Assembly: GCA_044445965.1 (NCBI GenBank) | Contig: JBIOEJ010000026.1 | Location: forward strand, 1-52,887 | Direction of reading: 5' to 3' | DNA from: GAS188 sp044445965 | GTDB taxonomy: Bacteria; Pseudomonadota; Alphaproteobacteria; Rhizobiales; Beijerinckiaceae | DNA: 52,887 nt | Shown here: piece by piece, positions 7,497-16,671 of the stretch | How the letters are laid out: the number at the start of each line of letters is the position of its first letter | Numbering within the stretch: position 1 is the first letter of the stretch | Notes under the pieces: model-generated | What the model was told of the DNA's origin: nothing | The model's input: only the letters and a program-made list of their open reading frames with translations | Databases searched by the model: none | Translations under genes and position numbers: made by a program

Positions 7497-10400
7497 CTAC
7501 TGAATGCCGTAGCTCGCGAACTCCTCGGCGATATCGCCCCTGAGCGCTTTTGCGGCGGCGATATCGGCATCGCCGCCTTCGCCCTCGCCCTTCTTGAGTT
7601 TCGCCACGCCACGGCCATAGAGGGAATTCGCGAGCTTCGGCTCGATCTTCAGCGCCGCGTCGAAATCCGTAATGGCTGCGTCGAGCTGGCCGAGCTTGAG
7701 ATGAGCATGCCCGCGGCCGTCGAGCGCATAGGCGTCATTGGGTCTGAGCCGGAGCGAGGTGTCGCAATCGGCGAGCGCCAGATCCGACTCCCCGATGATC
7801 AGGTGCTCCCAGCACCGGGCGCTATAGGCTCCGGCTTCCTTTCCATCGAGGATGATAGTCTGCCGGTAATCCGCCAAGGCATGATCCTTGTCGCCCATGG
7901 CGCGATAGACGCTGCCCCGGTTGTAGTAGGATCGGCTGTTCTTCGGCGCGAGCCGGATCGCCTCGTCCAGATCCTTGATGGCGCCGCCATAATCGGCCTT
8001 GGCGCGCAAGGCGATGCCGCGATTGCCATAGGCGTAGGCGTATTTGGAATCGAGCCTTATGGCCTCGCCATAGTCCGCGACGGCGCGATCATAGTCTTGC
8101 TCGAAGTAATAGGCCAAGCCACGGCCATTGTAGGTGATCGCGAATTTCGGGTCGAGCGCGATCGCCTGGCCGTAATCCGCGATGGCGCGGCCGTAATCGC
8201 CCTTGGCGCGATAGGCCTCGGCCCGGTTGTCGAGATAAAGTGCGCTCTTCGGATCGAGCGCGATCGCCCGGCCGAAATCGGCGACGGCGCCGTCATAGTC
8301 CTGCTTGTCGAAATAGACCAAGCCGCGACCGTTATAGGCGGTCGCATCCTTCGGATCGAGCACGATCGCCTGGCTGTAATCCGCGAGCGCCAGATCGTAA
8401 TTGCCTTTGGCGCGGTAAGTGTTTCCTCGATTCTTGTAGTAGACGACAAATTTCGGATCGAGCGCGATCGCCTGTCCGTAATCCGCAATTGCCCGATCAT
8501 AGTCCTGCTTGACCCAATAGACATTGCCGCGGCCGTTATAGGCGATGGCATATTTCGGATCGATCGCGATCGCCTGATCGTAATCCGCGATCGCCCTATC
8601 GTAGTCACCCTTGCGGTAATAGACGAAGCCGCGGTCGGCGTAGATCGTGGCATTCTTGGGATTGAGCGTAACGGCGTCGGTGTAGCTGGCGATGGCGCGC
8701 TCATAGTCGCCCTTGCCCAGATAGGCTTGCGCCAGCCGGTCGAAGGCGACCAGCAATTGGAACTGCCATACATGATTGCGAGGGTCCTTGGCGATGAGCA
8801 ATGAGCGCACGGCCACGGCCTCGCGATAGTAGGCGAGCGCCTCGTCCGGCTTCTTCAAGCCGGCCGCATCATCGCCGAGCTGCAGGAGCGTGCCGCTGAG
8901 CTCGAGCTGCCAAAGCAGATTCTCCGGATCGATCTGAACGAGTTGGCGTTTCAAGCCGAGGCTTTCCTGCAACAACGGCAAGGCCTCTTCATAGCGGTGC
9001 AGACTCAGCAGGGGAGCGGCGGCGTTTCCGAGAAGGTTCGACAGGAACCGCCGCAAGGTCGCGTTGCCCGGGTCCTTCGCCGAGAGTTCCCTCGCGATGT
9101 CGCGGGATTGCTCGTAGCCCGGTAGCGCGTCGCTTGGCCGGCCGCTGAATTGCAGGAACATTGCGCTGAAATTCAGGCTCTCGACATATTCCCGCTTCCA
9201 CGTCGCATTGTCCTTGTCCAAGGCGACGAGCTTTGAGGATATCGACAAACTCTCGGCCGCGAGCTGCGAGGCGCCATCGATCTTGCCCGCCAAGAGGAGG
9301 GCGTAGGTGTCGTAGCCGAGCACATGGCCGAGCCTGAGCTGCGCGGTCGCATCCGTGGGATTCGACGCGAGGACCCGTCGACGCAGCTCCACGCTCTCCC
9401 GATAGGCATTGGCGGCATCGCCAGCATCGCCATGCAGCAGCAAAGAATAGCCGAGCTTCTCCAGGCACAGCCCCAATCCTTCGGTCATTTCGGCACTGCC
9501 GGCGTCCGCGGGCACCAGCGGTCGCATGATGGTCGCGCATTCATTGGCGCGCCTGATGGCCTCGGTCATCTCGCCGAGCTCGGTATAGATGTCGACGAAG
9601 GCGCTCAGCATCTTGGCGCGGCTGAGCTTCAGCCGAGCCGAGCCGGCATCGATCTTGAGCATGTTGTCGAACTGGCCCTCGATGACGGTGAGGATGCTCA
9701 AGATGCCCTTGCGCGAGACGCCGACGAGATCCTTCAGCTGCGAGGATGTCTGAGCGACGATCGCGTCGGTCTCGTTGATCGCCAGGCGAAATATGTCCTC
9801 GGCCCGGTCGCGCTGGGCCTTCGCTTCCCGGGCCGCCTGATCCGCCGCCTGCCATTGCCAGCCGGCGAGCGCCGCGAACAGCAGCGCCAGCACCAGGCCG
9901 ATGCCGGTGCGCCGCGCGGTGCGCCGATTGGCGGCGGCAAGCGCTTGCGCGTCCCGCAGCTGCCGCTCTTGCTCTTCGCGCTCGTGCTCGAGCCGCTCGA
10001 GCCTGGCGCGCTGCTCTGCCTGCTCGCGCTCGCGGCACTGGCGCAGGTAGTCGCGTGCGTCGCTGGTGAGGTCGCCGGCGAGATCGTCGCGCGCCGCGAT
10101 CTTCTCGGCATCGGCCAGCCGACTGCCGGAATGGTTCAGCCAATCGCCGCGGCGCCCGTTCGCCGACCAGTCGCGCGCCGCGCGCTTGACCCCTTCGAGC
10201 GTGGTGAGCGCCGCAAAATCCTCGTCGAGCCAGCCGCGCAGCAGGCTCCACTGCCGCAGCAGCGCCTCATGGGCGGGCTCGATCGTGATCTCGGTATGCT
10301 CCTTGTCGCCATCCCGCACGGTGATCCGGTCGGTGGCCAGCAGCCGCTGCTCGACCAGGAGGCGGATGAGGGGCTCGGCCTCTGCCGGGATGTCGGCGAG

Positions 10401-11969
10401 CCGCGCGATGCGCCGACGCGGGCTGCCGGTCTCCGGGTCGATGCCGGCAAGCCAGGGAATGAGGCTGCGATGCAGCAGCGCCAGCCGCGCCTCCTTGTGG
10501 CGCGGGATGCGCGGATCGGCGTCGGCCGCGGCGAGCGCCCGCCCGACCGCCGCCTCGATCGCGCCCTTGATGCCGCCGAAGGTCTCGTAGTGGGCAAGCT
10601 CGAGCGTGCCGCCCCCGCCATATTCGAGGTAGAGCTGCTCCATGGTGAAGGCGAGCAGCGGAAGCGCATCGCTGCCGCCGCCTTTCTCGAGGTCCTCGAG
10701 CAAATGCTGGGTCAGCCGCGGCTCGATGGCGAGCTTGCGCCTGGCGGCTTGCAGCCGCGCCGCCGGACCCTCGATCACGGTCTGATAGGCGCCGCGCGCG
10801 ATCGGCAACAGCGGCAGCGCCTGCTGTCGCAGTCCGGACAGCGCCTTGGCGGTCTCGAGCCGGTCGTAGGAATCCGAGCGGATCGTGAACAATGCGATGA
10901 CGTCCGGATCGTCCTCACGAACGAGATCGGCGAGGAGCGCGAGCAGCGCCTCGCCTTCCGCCGCGCCTTCGCCGAGAAAGAGCTCTTCGGCCTGGTCGAT
11001 CGCCAGAACGATCGCGGGTCGATTGCCCGAATTCTCGTCCCCGAGCATCGCGGCTGACGCCTTGTCCACGAGCTGGTGCAGCAGCGGCCTCAGCGTCGCG
11101 GCCCCGCCCGCGATCGCCTCCCTGATCCTGGCGCGCGGCTGACCGACGCCTCGCGCCGCGAGCGCGGCTTCGAGCGCCTTCAGGAAGCCGGTCTCCCCGC
11201 TGACGGCCGCCTGTTCCGGACGGATCACCGGCAGGGCCAGGAAATTGCGGTCATCGCGACCGAGCCGCGGCAGGAGACCGGCCCTCAGGAAGGACGACTT
11301 GCCGGCCCCGGAGGCGCCCAGGATGACGAGCACGCGCGGGGCGGCGCCCTCTCTCAGCCCCCGCAATGTATCGAGAGCCTCGACGATCGGCGCATCCCGG
11401 CCGAAGAAGATGCCGGCATCCTCGGCTTCCAACGGCTTGAGGCCGCGATAGGGAGGCCGATCCGGATCGTCCTCGGGCGGCCAGGCGAAGAAGCGCGGAT
11501 CGAGCCCCGCCTTCGAGAGCCCGTTGCGCAGCCGCGCCAGCCCCTCTTTCGAGAAGGTGACATGGGCTTCCTCGTGCGTCCGCGGCAGCCTGACTTGGAT
11601 GAGCGCGTGGTCCTGGCCCGAGGCGAGATCGACCACCTGCCAGGTGTCGGTCAGATCTTCGGGCAGCTCGGCGACCGGGATCGCCTCGATCAGCACCCCG
11701 AACAGGCGCTTATTGAGCTTGCGGGCGAGGTTGAATTCCTTCAGGCACCAGCGAGAGGCGAGCCAGGCCCGCGAGACCAGGAACAGCACCGCCTCGCAGC
11801 GCGACGCCGCCTCGTTGAGGGCGCGCTCCCAGCGCTCGCCGGCCCCGATGCCATGCTCGGCATCGAGATCGAGAAAGACATCGTCCCAACCTTCGGCCGC
11901 TAGCCAGTCGCGAATCGCGACCGCCTCGGCGTTGTTCACGCTCGAATGGCTGAGGAACAGACGCGACAT
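7497..11969 (-). CDS. TIR / STAND NTPase / transmembrane / TPR protein, 1490 aa
   Basis: Domains in order: TIR (about 1-140; starts SRLFLSHSS, with the catalytic-type Glu78 in WCLKEF); STAND NTPase of the nSTAND1 kind (about 170-560; PYRGLKPLEAEDAGIFFGRD, Walker A GASGAGKSS at 218-226, Walker B AIDQAEELF near 323-330); a charged coiled coil (about 640-680); one membrane helix (about 688-708, GIGLVLALLFAALAGWQW); a helical region; then about eleven TPR units (about 1070-1470). TIR domains with this Glu often cleave NAD+, and STAND proteins act as ligand-triggered switches, with the repeats as the usual sensor. Defence or stress signalling is inferred. Start supported by GGGAGAGGCG. Confidence 0.88.
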   Translation of the reverse strand: MSRLFLSHSSVNNAEAVAIRDWLAAEGWDDVFLDLDAEHGIGAGERWERALNEAASRCEAVLFLVSRAWLASRWCLKEFNLARKLNKRLFGVLIEAIPVAELPEDLTDTWQVVDLASGQDHALIQVRLPRTHEEAHVTFSKEGLARLRNGLSKAGLDPRFFAWPPEDDPDRPPYRGLKPLEAEDAGIFFGRDAPIVEALDTLRGLREGAAPRVLVILGASGAGKSSFLRAGLLPRLGRDDRNFLALPVIRPEQAAVSGETGFLKALEAALAARGVGQPRARIREAIAGGAATLRPLLHQLVDKASAAMLGDENSGNRPAIVLAIDQAEELFLGEGAAEGEALLALLADLVREDDPDVIALFTIRSDSYDRLETAKALSGLRQQALPLLPIARGAYQTVIEGPAARLQAARRKLAIEPRLTQHLLEDLEKGGGSDALPLLAFTMEQLYLEYGGGGTLELAHYETFGGIKGAIEAAVGRALAAADADPRIPRHKEARLALLHRSLIPWLAGIDPETGSPRRRIARLADIPAEAEPLIRLLVEQRLLATDRITVRDGDKEHTEITIEPAHEALLRQWSLLRGWLDEDFAALTTLEGVKRAARDWSANGRRGDWLNHSGSRLADAEKIAARDDLAGDLTSDARDYLRQCREREQAEQRARLERLEHEREEQERQLRDAQALAAANRRTARRTGIGLVLALLFAALAGWQWQAADQAAREAKAQRDRAEDIFRLAINETDAIVAQTSSQLKDLVGVSRKGILSILTVIEGQFDNMLKIDAGSARLKLSRAKMLSAFVDIYTELGEMTEAIRRANECATIMRPLVPADAGSAEMTEGLGLCLEKLGYSLLLHGDAGDAANAYRESVELRRRVLASNPTDATAQLRLGHVLGYDTYALLLAGKIDGASQLAAESLSISSKLVALDKDNATWKREYVESLNFSAMFLQFSGRPSDALPGYEQSRDIARELSAKDPGNATLRRFLSNLLGNAAAPLLSLHRYEEALPLLQESLGLKRQLVQIDPENLLWQLELSGTLLQLGDDAAGLKKPDEALAYYREAVAVRSLLIAKDPRNHVWQFQLLVAFDRLAQAYLGKGDYERAIASYTDAVTLNPKNATIYADRGFVYYRKGDYDRAIADYDQAIAIDPKYAIAYNGRGNVYWVKQDYDRAIADYGQAIALDPKFVVYYKNRGNTYRAKGNYDLALADYSQAIVLDPKDATAYNGRGLVYFDKQDYDGAVADFGRAIALDPKSALYLDNRAEAYRAKGDYGRAIADYGQAIALDPKFAITYNGRGLAYYFEQDYDRAVADYGEAIRLDSKYAYAYGNRGIALRAKADYGGAIKDLDEAIRLAPKNSRSYYNRGSVYRAMGDKDHALADYRQTIILDGKEAGAYSARCWEHLIIGESDLALADCDTSLRLRPNDAYALDGRGHAHLKLGQLDAAITDFDAALKIEPKLANSLYGRGVAKLKKGEGEGGDADIAAAKALRGDIAEEFASYGIQ
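7830..8720. repeat. Tandem ~102-bp repeats encoding TPR units
   Basis: Within the TPR region successive 102-bp (34-codon) units are strongly alike at DNA level; blocks such as GGATCGAGCGCGATCGCC and GTAATCCGCGATGGC recur with this period. The best-conserved units encode DYDRAIADYGQAIALDPK-like sequence. High DNA identity implies recent duplication or conversion and possible copy-number variation. Confidence 0.75.
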
Positions 11970-12121
11970 CGCCTCTCCCGAAGGTCAACCGCCGGCCTGA
12001 TGGTGGACGGGACAACCGGCGGCCTTCTCGACGGCGCCCGATCTTGTCGGAATTGAGGAGCGCTGTGAAGGGCTTGGCGTACGGGCCGGCAGGTCGCCGA
12101 CCAAGGTGGCGCAGCTCGCGC

Positions 12122-12895
12122 CTATCCGTGCTTCCTCTCTCGAGCGGCTTCCTCGCGGCGCAGGATCCTCGTGGTGATCTCGCCGTAGCGCCGCAGCGCG
12201 TTCGAAAGATGCCGCCTCGCGGCCTTGCGAGCCGCAGCCCCGTTCTGGTCGCGGATCGCTTCGTAGATGGCCACATGCTCGGTCTGGATGCGCCGCAGAT
12301 ATTGGGTGCGCTGGGTATCGCTTTCGCTCTCTACATTGACCATTTGCCGGGGAATGATGAAGTTGCCCAGGAATTCGAGGAATTGGGGAAAGTAGCGGTT
12401 CCGCGAGGAGCGGAGGATCGCCAGGTGGAAATTGAAATCGGCGTTGACCGCGTTGCCGCCGCGCTCGATCTCGGCGTCGATTGCCTTCAGCGCGGCCTTG
12501 ATCCGCGCCAGGTCCTTGGTCGTCCTTCGCTCCGCCGCGAGACCGGAGGCTTCGATCTCGAGGCTCATGCGCAATTCGAGGATCTGCAGCACGTCCGTTC
12601 CGGTTTTCAGATCGCCCGGATCGATACGGAAGGGCCGGCGCTGTACGTCGGGCGCGACGAAGGCCCCGAGCCCTTGGCGCGTGATCACCAGCCCGTCGGC
12701 GCGTAGCGCCGCGACGGCCTCCCGGACCACGGTGCGGCTCACTCCCGTCGTCAGGGACAATTCCTGCTCCGTGGGCAGCCGGGAACCCGGCGGGACGCGC
12801 CCGCTCCGGATCTCGGTCGACAGCTTCTGCGCCAATTCCTGCGTACGGTTGAGCGAAGGACCTAGCGCCAGCGACAGATGTCTGACTTTATTCAC
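12122..12895 (-). CDS. GntR-family transcriptional regulator, FadR/FCD subfamily
   Basis: 257 residues. The N-terminal winged helix (about 15-85; PGSRLPTEQELSLTTGVSR then VVREAVAALRADGLV) is typical GntR. The C-terminal all-helical FCD domain (about 105-230) contains DFNFHLAILRSSRN and later a HVAIYEAIRDQ segment, the usual metal- and ligand-binding histidines. FCD regulators usually repress catabolic operons and are released by an organic acid. It is divergent from tcuA, with a palindrome ATATGGT-C-ACCATAT at 13009-13023, so control of tcuAB is the likely role. The start is GTG at 12895. Confidence 0.88.
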   Translation of the reverse strand: MNKVRHLSLALGPSLNRTQELAQKLSTEIRSGRVPPGSRLPTEQELSLTTGVSRTVVREAVAALRADGLVITRQGLGAFVAPDVQRRPFRIDPGDLKTGTDVLQILELRMSLEIEASGLAAERRTTKDLARIKAALKAIDAEIERGGNAVNADFNFHLAILRSSRNRYFPQFLEFLGNFIIPRQMVNVESESDTQRTQYLRRIQTEHVAIYEAIRDQNGAAARKAARRHLSNALRRYGEITTRILRREEAARERKHG

Positions 12896-13008
12896 GGGGC
12901 CGCCTCGATCCGACGATGATCTCTTGTTTGCATCATGCCGTTACGGTTCGCGCTGTGAAACGAGCCTGGCGCTGAGTCGACCGTAGTCTCAATGTATAGC
13001 ATCGTCCG

Positions 13009-13023
13009 ATATGGTCACCATAT
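13009..13023. promoter_or_regulatory. Candidate FCD-GntR operator
   Basis: A perfect 15-bp palindrome, ATATGGT-C-ACCATAT. The TGGT-Nx-ACCA core is the usual shape of FadR/FCD operators. It lies between the divergent regulator (start 12895) and tcuA (start 13305), which supports autoregulation and control of the tcu genes. Confidence 0.6.
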
Positions 13024-13075
13024 AAATCGCAACCGCCACGTGAAGCTCGGGCGGGCTCGGGAGAGATGCCGTCGG

Positions 13076-13290
13076 GCGCTCCTCCTTTTCCCGCCCTTCG
13101 GCGGGAGAAGGTGTCGCCACGTAGTGGCGACGGATGAGGGCGCCGATGCCGAACGGCACCCCCTCATCCGCCCTCACGCAGTTTACCCTTGGGCGTGCCG
13201 AAGGCACGACCCGAGGGTTCGGGCACCTTCTCCCGCTTGCCAATCTCCGCGAGGCTGACGCATATCGCCGGTGTTGCGGGGCACCGCGGG
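13076..13290. repeat. G/C-rich REP-like intergenic repeat
   Basis: The stretch contains nested inverted repeats: CCCGCC/GGCGGG near 13089-13104, GTCGCCAC/GTGGCGAC at about 13113-13131, and GGATGAGGG/CCCTCATCC near 13131-13170, followed by GGCACCTTCTCCCGC. Sequences of the type 'CCCTCATCCG ... CACCTTCTCCCGC' are common extragenic repeats in alphaproteobacterial genomes (family knowledge). Related G/C-rich sequence occurs at about 23205-23335. Confidence 0.5.
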
Positions 13291-13304
13291 AGAGGGCAGG
13301 GGGC

Positions 13305-14705
13305 GTGATCGATCCCGCCAATAAGACCTACGACGTGCTGGTGGCGGGCGGCGGCAATGCCGCCTTATGCGCGGCGATCAGCGCGCGGCGCGCCGGCGCC
13401 TCCGTGCTCGTCCTCGAGGCTGCGCCGAAATTCTACCGCGGCGGCAATACCCGCCATACGCGCAATATGCGCTGCGCCCATGATGCGGCGACCGGGATCC
13501 TGACGGGTCCCTACACCGAAGAGGAATTCTTCGAGGATCTCCTGCGCGTGACGGGCGGCGAGACGGACGAGACGCTGGCCCGCCTGATGATCGCGGAGTC
13601 GAAGGAGATCTTGCATTGGATCGTCGAGCAGGGAGTTCGCTGGCAGCCCTCGCTCGGCGGAACGCTCGGTCTCGGGCGGACCAATTCCTTTTTCCTCGGC
13701 GGCGGACGCGCCATGTTGAACGCGCTCTATCGGACTGCCGAGAAGCTGGGCGTCGCGATCGCCTACGAGTCGGAGGTCGTCGACCTTGAAATCGAGAACG
13801 GCATGTTCCTGTCGGCCGGCGTGGCGCAAGGCGCGGAGCGCATCGCGGTCAGGGCGGCGACGTTCGTCGCCGCGGCCGGCGGCTTCGAGGCGAATATCGA
13901 ATGGCTGAAGGAGCATTGGGGGGATGCGGCCGACAACTTCCTGATCCGCGGGTCGCCCTATAATCGCGGCTCGCTCCTCAAGGTCCTGATCGCCAAGGGC
14001 GTGCAGGAGATCGGCGATCCGAGACAGTGCCATGCGGTCGCGATCGATGCGCGCGCGCCTCGATTCGACGGCGGCATCATCACCAGGCTCGACTGCGTCG
14101 TGTTCGGCATCGTGGTGAACAAGCTGGCCAGGCGCTTCTATGATGAAGGCGAGGACATCTGGCCGAAGCGCTATGCGATCTGGGGGCGGCTGGTCGCCGG
14201 CCAACCGGACCAGATCGCCTATATCGTCTTCGACGCTTCCTCGCTGAACCTGTTCATGCCCTCGCTCTATCCGCCGCTGAAGGCTCAAACCCTGGGCGAG
14301 CTCGCTTCGCAGCTCGCGCTCGCCCCCGATGCCTTCGAGGCGACGGTCGGGGAATTCAACGCCGCGGTCCGCCCCGGCAGCTTCGACCCGACGACCCTCG
14401 ACGATTGCCGCACCGAAGGGCTGACGCCCGCCAAGAGCCATTGGGCCAGGCGCATCGAGACGGCGCCCTTCTACGCCTATCCGGTGCGGCCGGGCATCAC
14501 CTTCACCTATCTCGGAACGCGCGTGAACCGCGAGGCGCGCGTGCTGATGCGGGACGGCAAGCCCTCGGCCAACATGTTCGCGGCCGGCGAGATCATGGCC
14601 GGCAACGTGCTCGGCCGCGGCTACGCCGCCGGCATCGGCATGACCATCGGCTCGGTTTTCGGGCGTATCGCGGGGCGGGAGGCCGCGGCAATTGCACGCA
14701 ACTGA
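13305..14705 (+). CDS. tcuA: FAD-dependent tricarballylate dehydrogenase TcuA
   Basis: 466 residues of the fumarate-reductase/succinate-dehydrogenase flavoprotein family. The FAD motif YDVLVAGGGNAALCAA is near residues 7-22, followed by RGGNTRHTRNMRCAHD, characteristic of TcuA, and the C-terminal flavin segment AAGEIMAGNVLGRGYAAG. TcuA oxidises tricarballylate to cis-aconitate and passes electrons to TcuB. The GTG at 13305 is chosen because the flavoprotein fold starts just after it; a longer frame extends into repeat DNA. tcuB overlaps its 3' end. Confidence 0.87.
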   Translation: MIDPANKTYDVLVAGGGNAALCAAISARRAGASVLVLEAAPKFYRGGNTRHTRNMRCAHDAATGILTGPYTEEEFFEDLLRVTGGETDETLARLMIAESKEILHWIVEQGVRWQPSLGGTLGLGRTNSFFLGGGRAMLNALYRTAEKLGVAIAYESEVVDLEIENGMFLSAGVAQGAERIAVRAATFVAAAGGFEANIEWLKEHWGDAADNFLIRGSPYNRGSLLKVLIAKGVQEIGDPRQCHAVAIDARAPRFDGGIITRLDCVVFGIVVNKLARRFYDEGEDIWPKRYAIWGRLVAGQPDQIAYIVFDASSLNLFMPSLYPPLKAQTLGELASQLALAPDAFEATVGEFNAAVRPGSFDPTTLDDCRTEGLTPAKSHWARRIETAPFYAYPVRPGITFTYLGTRVNREARVLMRDGKPSANMFAAGEIMAGNVLGRGYAAGIGMTIGSVFGRIAGREAAAIARN

Positions 14706-15816
14706 GGATCTGGCCGAGGCCGATCGCCTCATGACCGTCTGCAATTCCTGCCGCTATTGCGAGGGGCTATGCGCCGTCTTCCCGGCGATGGAAATGCGCC
14801 GCGCCTTCGCGGATGGCGATCTCAACTATCTCGCCAATCTCTGCCATGGCTGCGGCGCGTGCTACGACGACTGCCAGTTCTCCCCGCCTCATGAGTTCGA
14901 TGTCAATGTACCGAGGACGCTCGCGAGGCTCCGCGCCGATTCCTACGCGGCCTATGCCCGGCCGCGCGCCTTCTCGGGCCTGTTCGCGCGCAACGGCCTG
15001 GCAATCAGCGTCATCTTGGCGCTGTCAGCCGCCGCCTTCATCCTCGGCTTCGCGGCTTTCGACGGTCGGTCGGTCCTGTTCGGTGCTCATGCGGGCCCGG
15101 GCGCCTTCTACCGATTGATGCCGCACAAGCTGATGGCCCTGATGTTCGGCGCCGCCTTCCTCTACGCCGTCCTGGCGCTGGCCATGGGTGCGCGCCGCTT
15201 CTGGCGCGACATCGGCGAGCCGATAGGCACGCTCGCCGAGCCACGCCCGCTCTCGCAGGCGATCAAGGATGCCGGGAAGCTGCGCTACCTCGGCGGCGGT
15301 GGGGCAGGCTGCATGAGCGGGGAGGAGCCCTCCGCCGACCGGCGGCAGCTCTACCATCACTTGACCTTCTACGGCTTCCTCGCGTGCTTTACGGCCACTT
15401 GCATCGCCACGCTCTACCACTATCTCCTCGGCCGCGAGGCGCCCTATCCTTGGTATGATCTCCCGGTCATGCTCGGAACGCTCGGCGGTCTCGGGCTCGT
15501 GATCGGGCCGGCCGGGCTTCTCGCCGCGAGATGGAAGCGCGATCCGGCGCTCGTCGACGAGCGACGGTTCGGCATGGATGTCGCTTTCATCGCCATGCTG
15601 CTCATGGCCAGTCTGACCGGCATCGGGCTCCTCGTCCTGCGCGACACCAGGGCGATGGGGCCGCTGCTGGCGCTGCATCTCGGCGTCGTATTGGCGTTCT
15701 TCATCACCATGCCCTACGGCAAGTTCGTGCACGGTCTCTATCGGTTCCTGGCGCTGGTGCGCTATGCGAAGGAACGCCAAGGCGCTTCGCTCGATGGCGG
15801 CAGGGCGGGGACCTGA
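14692..15816 (+). CDS. tcuB: Tricarballylate utilisation Fe-S membrane protein TcuB
   Basis: 374 residues. The N-terminus has two [4Fe-4S] motifs, C17-x2-C20-x2-C23-x3-C27 (VCNSCRYCEGLC) and C51-x2-C54-x2-C57-x3-C61, followed by about six membrane helices from residue 100 onward with the haem-binding-type histidines of the CitB/TcuB family. TcuB reoxidises the flavin of TcuA and feeds the quinone pool. A TTG start at 14692 overlaps tcuA by 14 bp; an alternative ATG at 14731 would begin right before the first cysteine and is less likely. It converges on the sugar ABC permease, only 6 bp away. Confidence 0.87.
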   Translation: MHATEDLAEADRLMTVCNSCRYCEGLCAVFPAMEMRRAFADGDLNYLANLCHGCGACYDDCQFSPPHEFDVNVPRTLARLRADSYAAYARPRAFSGLFARNGLAISVILALSAAAFILGFAAFDGRSVLFGAHAGPGAFYRLMPHKLMALMFGAAFLYAVLALAMGARRFWRDIGEPIGTLAEPRPLSQAIKDAGKLRYLGGGGAGCMSGEEPSADRRQLYHHLTFYGFLACFTATCIATLYHYLLGREAPYPWYDLPVMLGTLGGLGLVIGPAGLLAARWKRDPALVDERRFGMDVAFIAMLLMASLTGIGLLVLRDTRAMGPLLALHLGVVLAFFITMPYGKFVHGLYRFLALVRYAKERQGASLDGGRAGT

Positions 15817-15822
15817 CCGCGT

Positions 15823-16671
15823 TCATCGGTCGACGCCGAGCGTGACGACGCGCACATAATAGCGCTGCAGGATCAAGAACGGCACGAGCGCGACCAGGAT
15901 CGCGGTCGAGGCCGAAGCGAAGAGCGCTCCCCAATTCGACTGTTCGAGCGTCATGTTGCGGGCGATCGCGACCTGCACCAGCACGAGGTCCGGCGTGCTG
16001 GCGGCGACCAGAGGCCAGAAGAAGGCGTCCCATTGATGGATGAACATCATCAAGGATGCGGTCGCCAATGTCGGCCCCGCAAGCGGCAAGGTCATCCGCC
16101 AATAGATGGTCCACCAGGGCGCGCCGTCGACGCGTGCGGCTTCGTAGATTTCCTTCGGGATGGCCGCGAAGAATTGGCGGAACAGGAAGATGACGATCCC
16201 GCTTGCTACATCCGGCAGGATGAGTGCCGCGTAGGTGTTGACGAGGCCGGTCCAACGCATCAGCTCGTAGAGCGGGATCACGATCGCTTCGAACGGCATC
16301 ATGAAGGAGACGAGCACGAGCACGAAAAGCTGTTTCTTGAGCGGGAAGTCGAAGACCGCGAAGGCGAAGCCCGCAGCCGAGTTGACGAGAAGGCCCGCGG
16401 CGACGGTGACGGTCGAGACCAGCAGCGAGTTGAACACGGCGTGGGGGAAATCGCCCCTCAGGATCGAGCGGTAATGCTCGAGCGTCAGGCTGCGCGGTAT
16501 GAGCGTGTCGGGGCTGAACAGGGTCGTGTAGCGGAACACCTCGTCGCCGGGCCGGAACGACGACATGATCAGCCAGTAGACGGGCAGAAGCAAGATTGCC
16601 AGGATCGAGACGATGGCGACCTGGCGCGGGAGCCGAGAGCCGCGGCTCGCCGCCAATGCCCGGCCGCTCAC
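15823..16671 (-). CDS. Carbohydrate-type ABC transporter permease (MalG family)
   Basis: 282 residues, six predicted helices. It starts with a basic cytoplasmic tail and VAIVSILAILLLPVYWLIMSSF, followed by the periplasmic loop typical of MalG proteins (FSPDTLIPRSLTLEHYRSIL). The EAA motif is EIYEAARVDGAPWWTIYWRMTLP. It overlaps the upstream permease gene by 4 bp and is the last gene of an operon that runs binding protein, MalF-type permease, MalG-type permease. The substrate is unknown. Confidence 0.88.
   Translation of the reverse strand: MSGRALAASRGSRLPRQVAIVSILAILLLPVYWLIMSSFRPGDEVFRYTTLFSPDTLIPRSLTLEHYRSILRGDFPHAVFNSLLVSTVTVAAGLLVNSAAGFAFAVFDFPLKKQLFVLVLVSFMMPFEAIVIPLYELMRWTGLVNTYAALILPDVASGIVIFLFRQFFAAIPKEIYEAARVDGAPWWTIYWRMTLPLAGPTLATASLMMFIHQWDAFFWPLVAASTPDLVLVQVAIARNMTLEQSNWGALFASASTAILVALVPFLILQRYYVRVVTLGVDR

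Larger units (their letters stand above)
12896..13304. other. Divergent intergenic region between the FCD regulator and tcuA
   Basis: About 409 bp. The first part holds the candidate operator (13009-13023). The remainder (about 13076-13290) is G/C-rich repeat sequence described separately. No gene was recognised. Confidence 0.6.

Noticed and set aside
9324..11057. 577-codon open frame on the plus strand
   Set aside because: It lies opposite the TIR/STAND gene, which has clear motifs and a good start. The frame has no recognisable domain.
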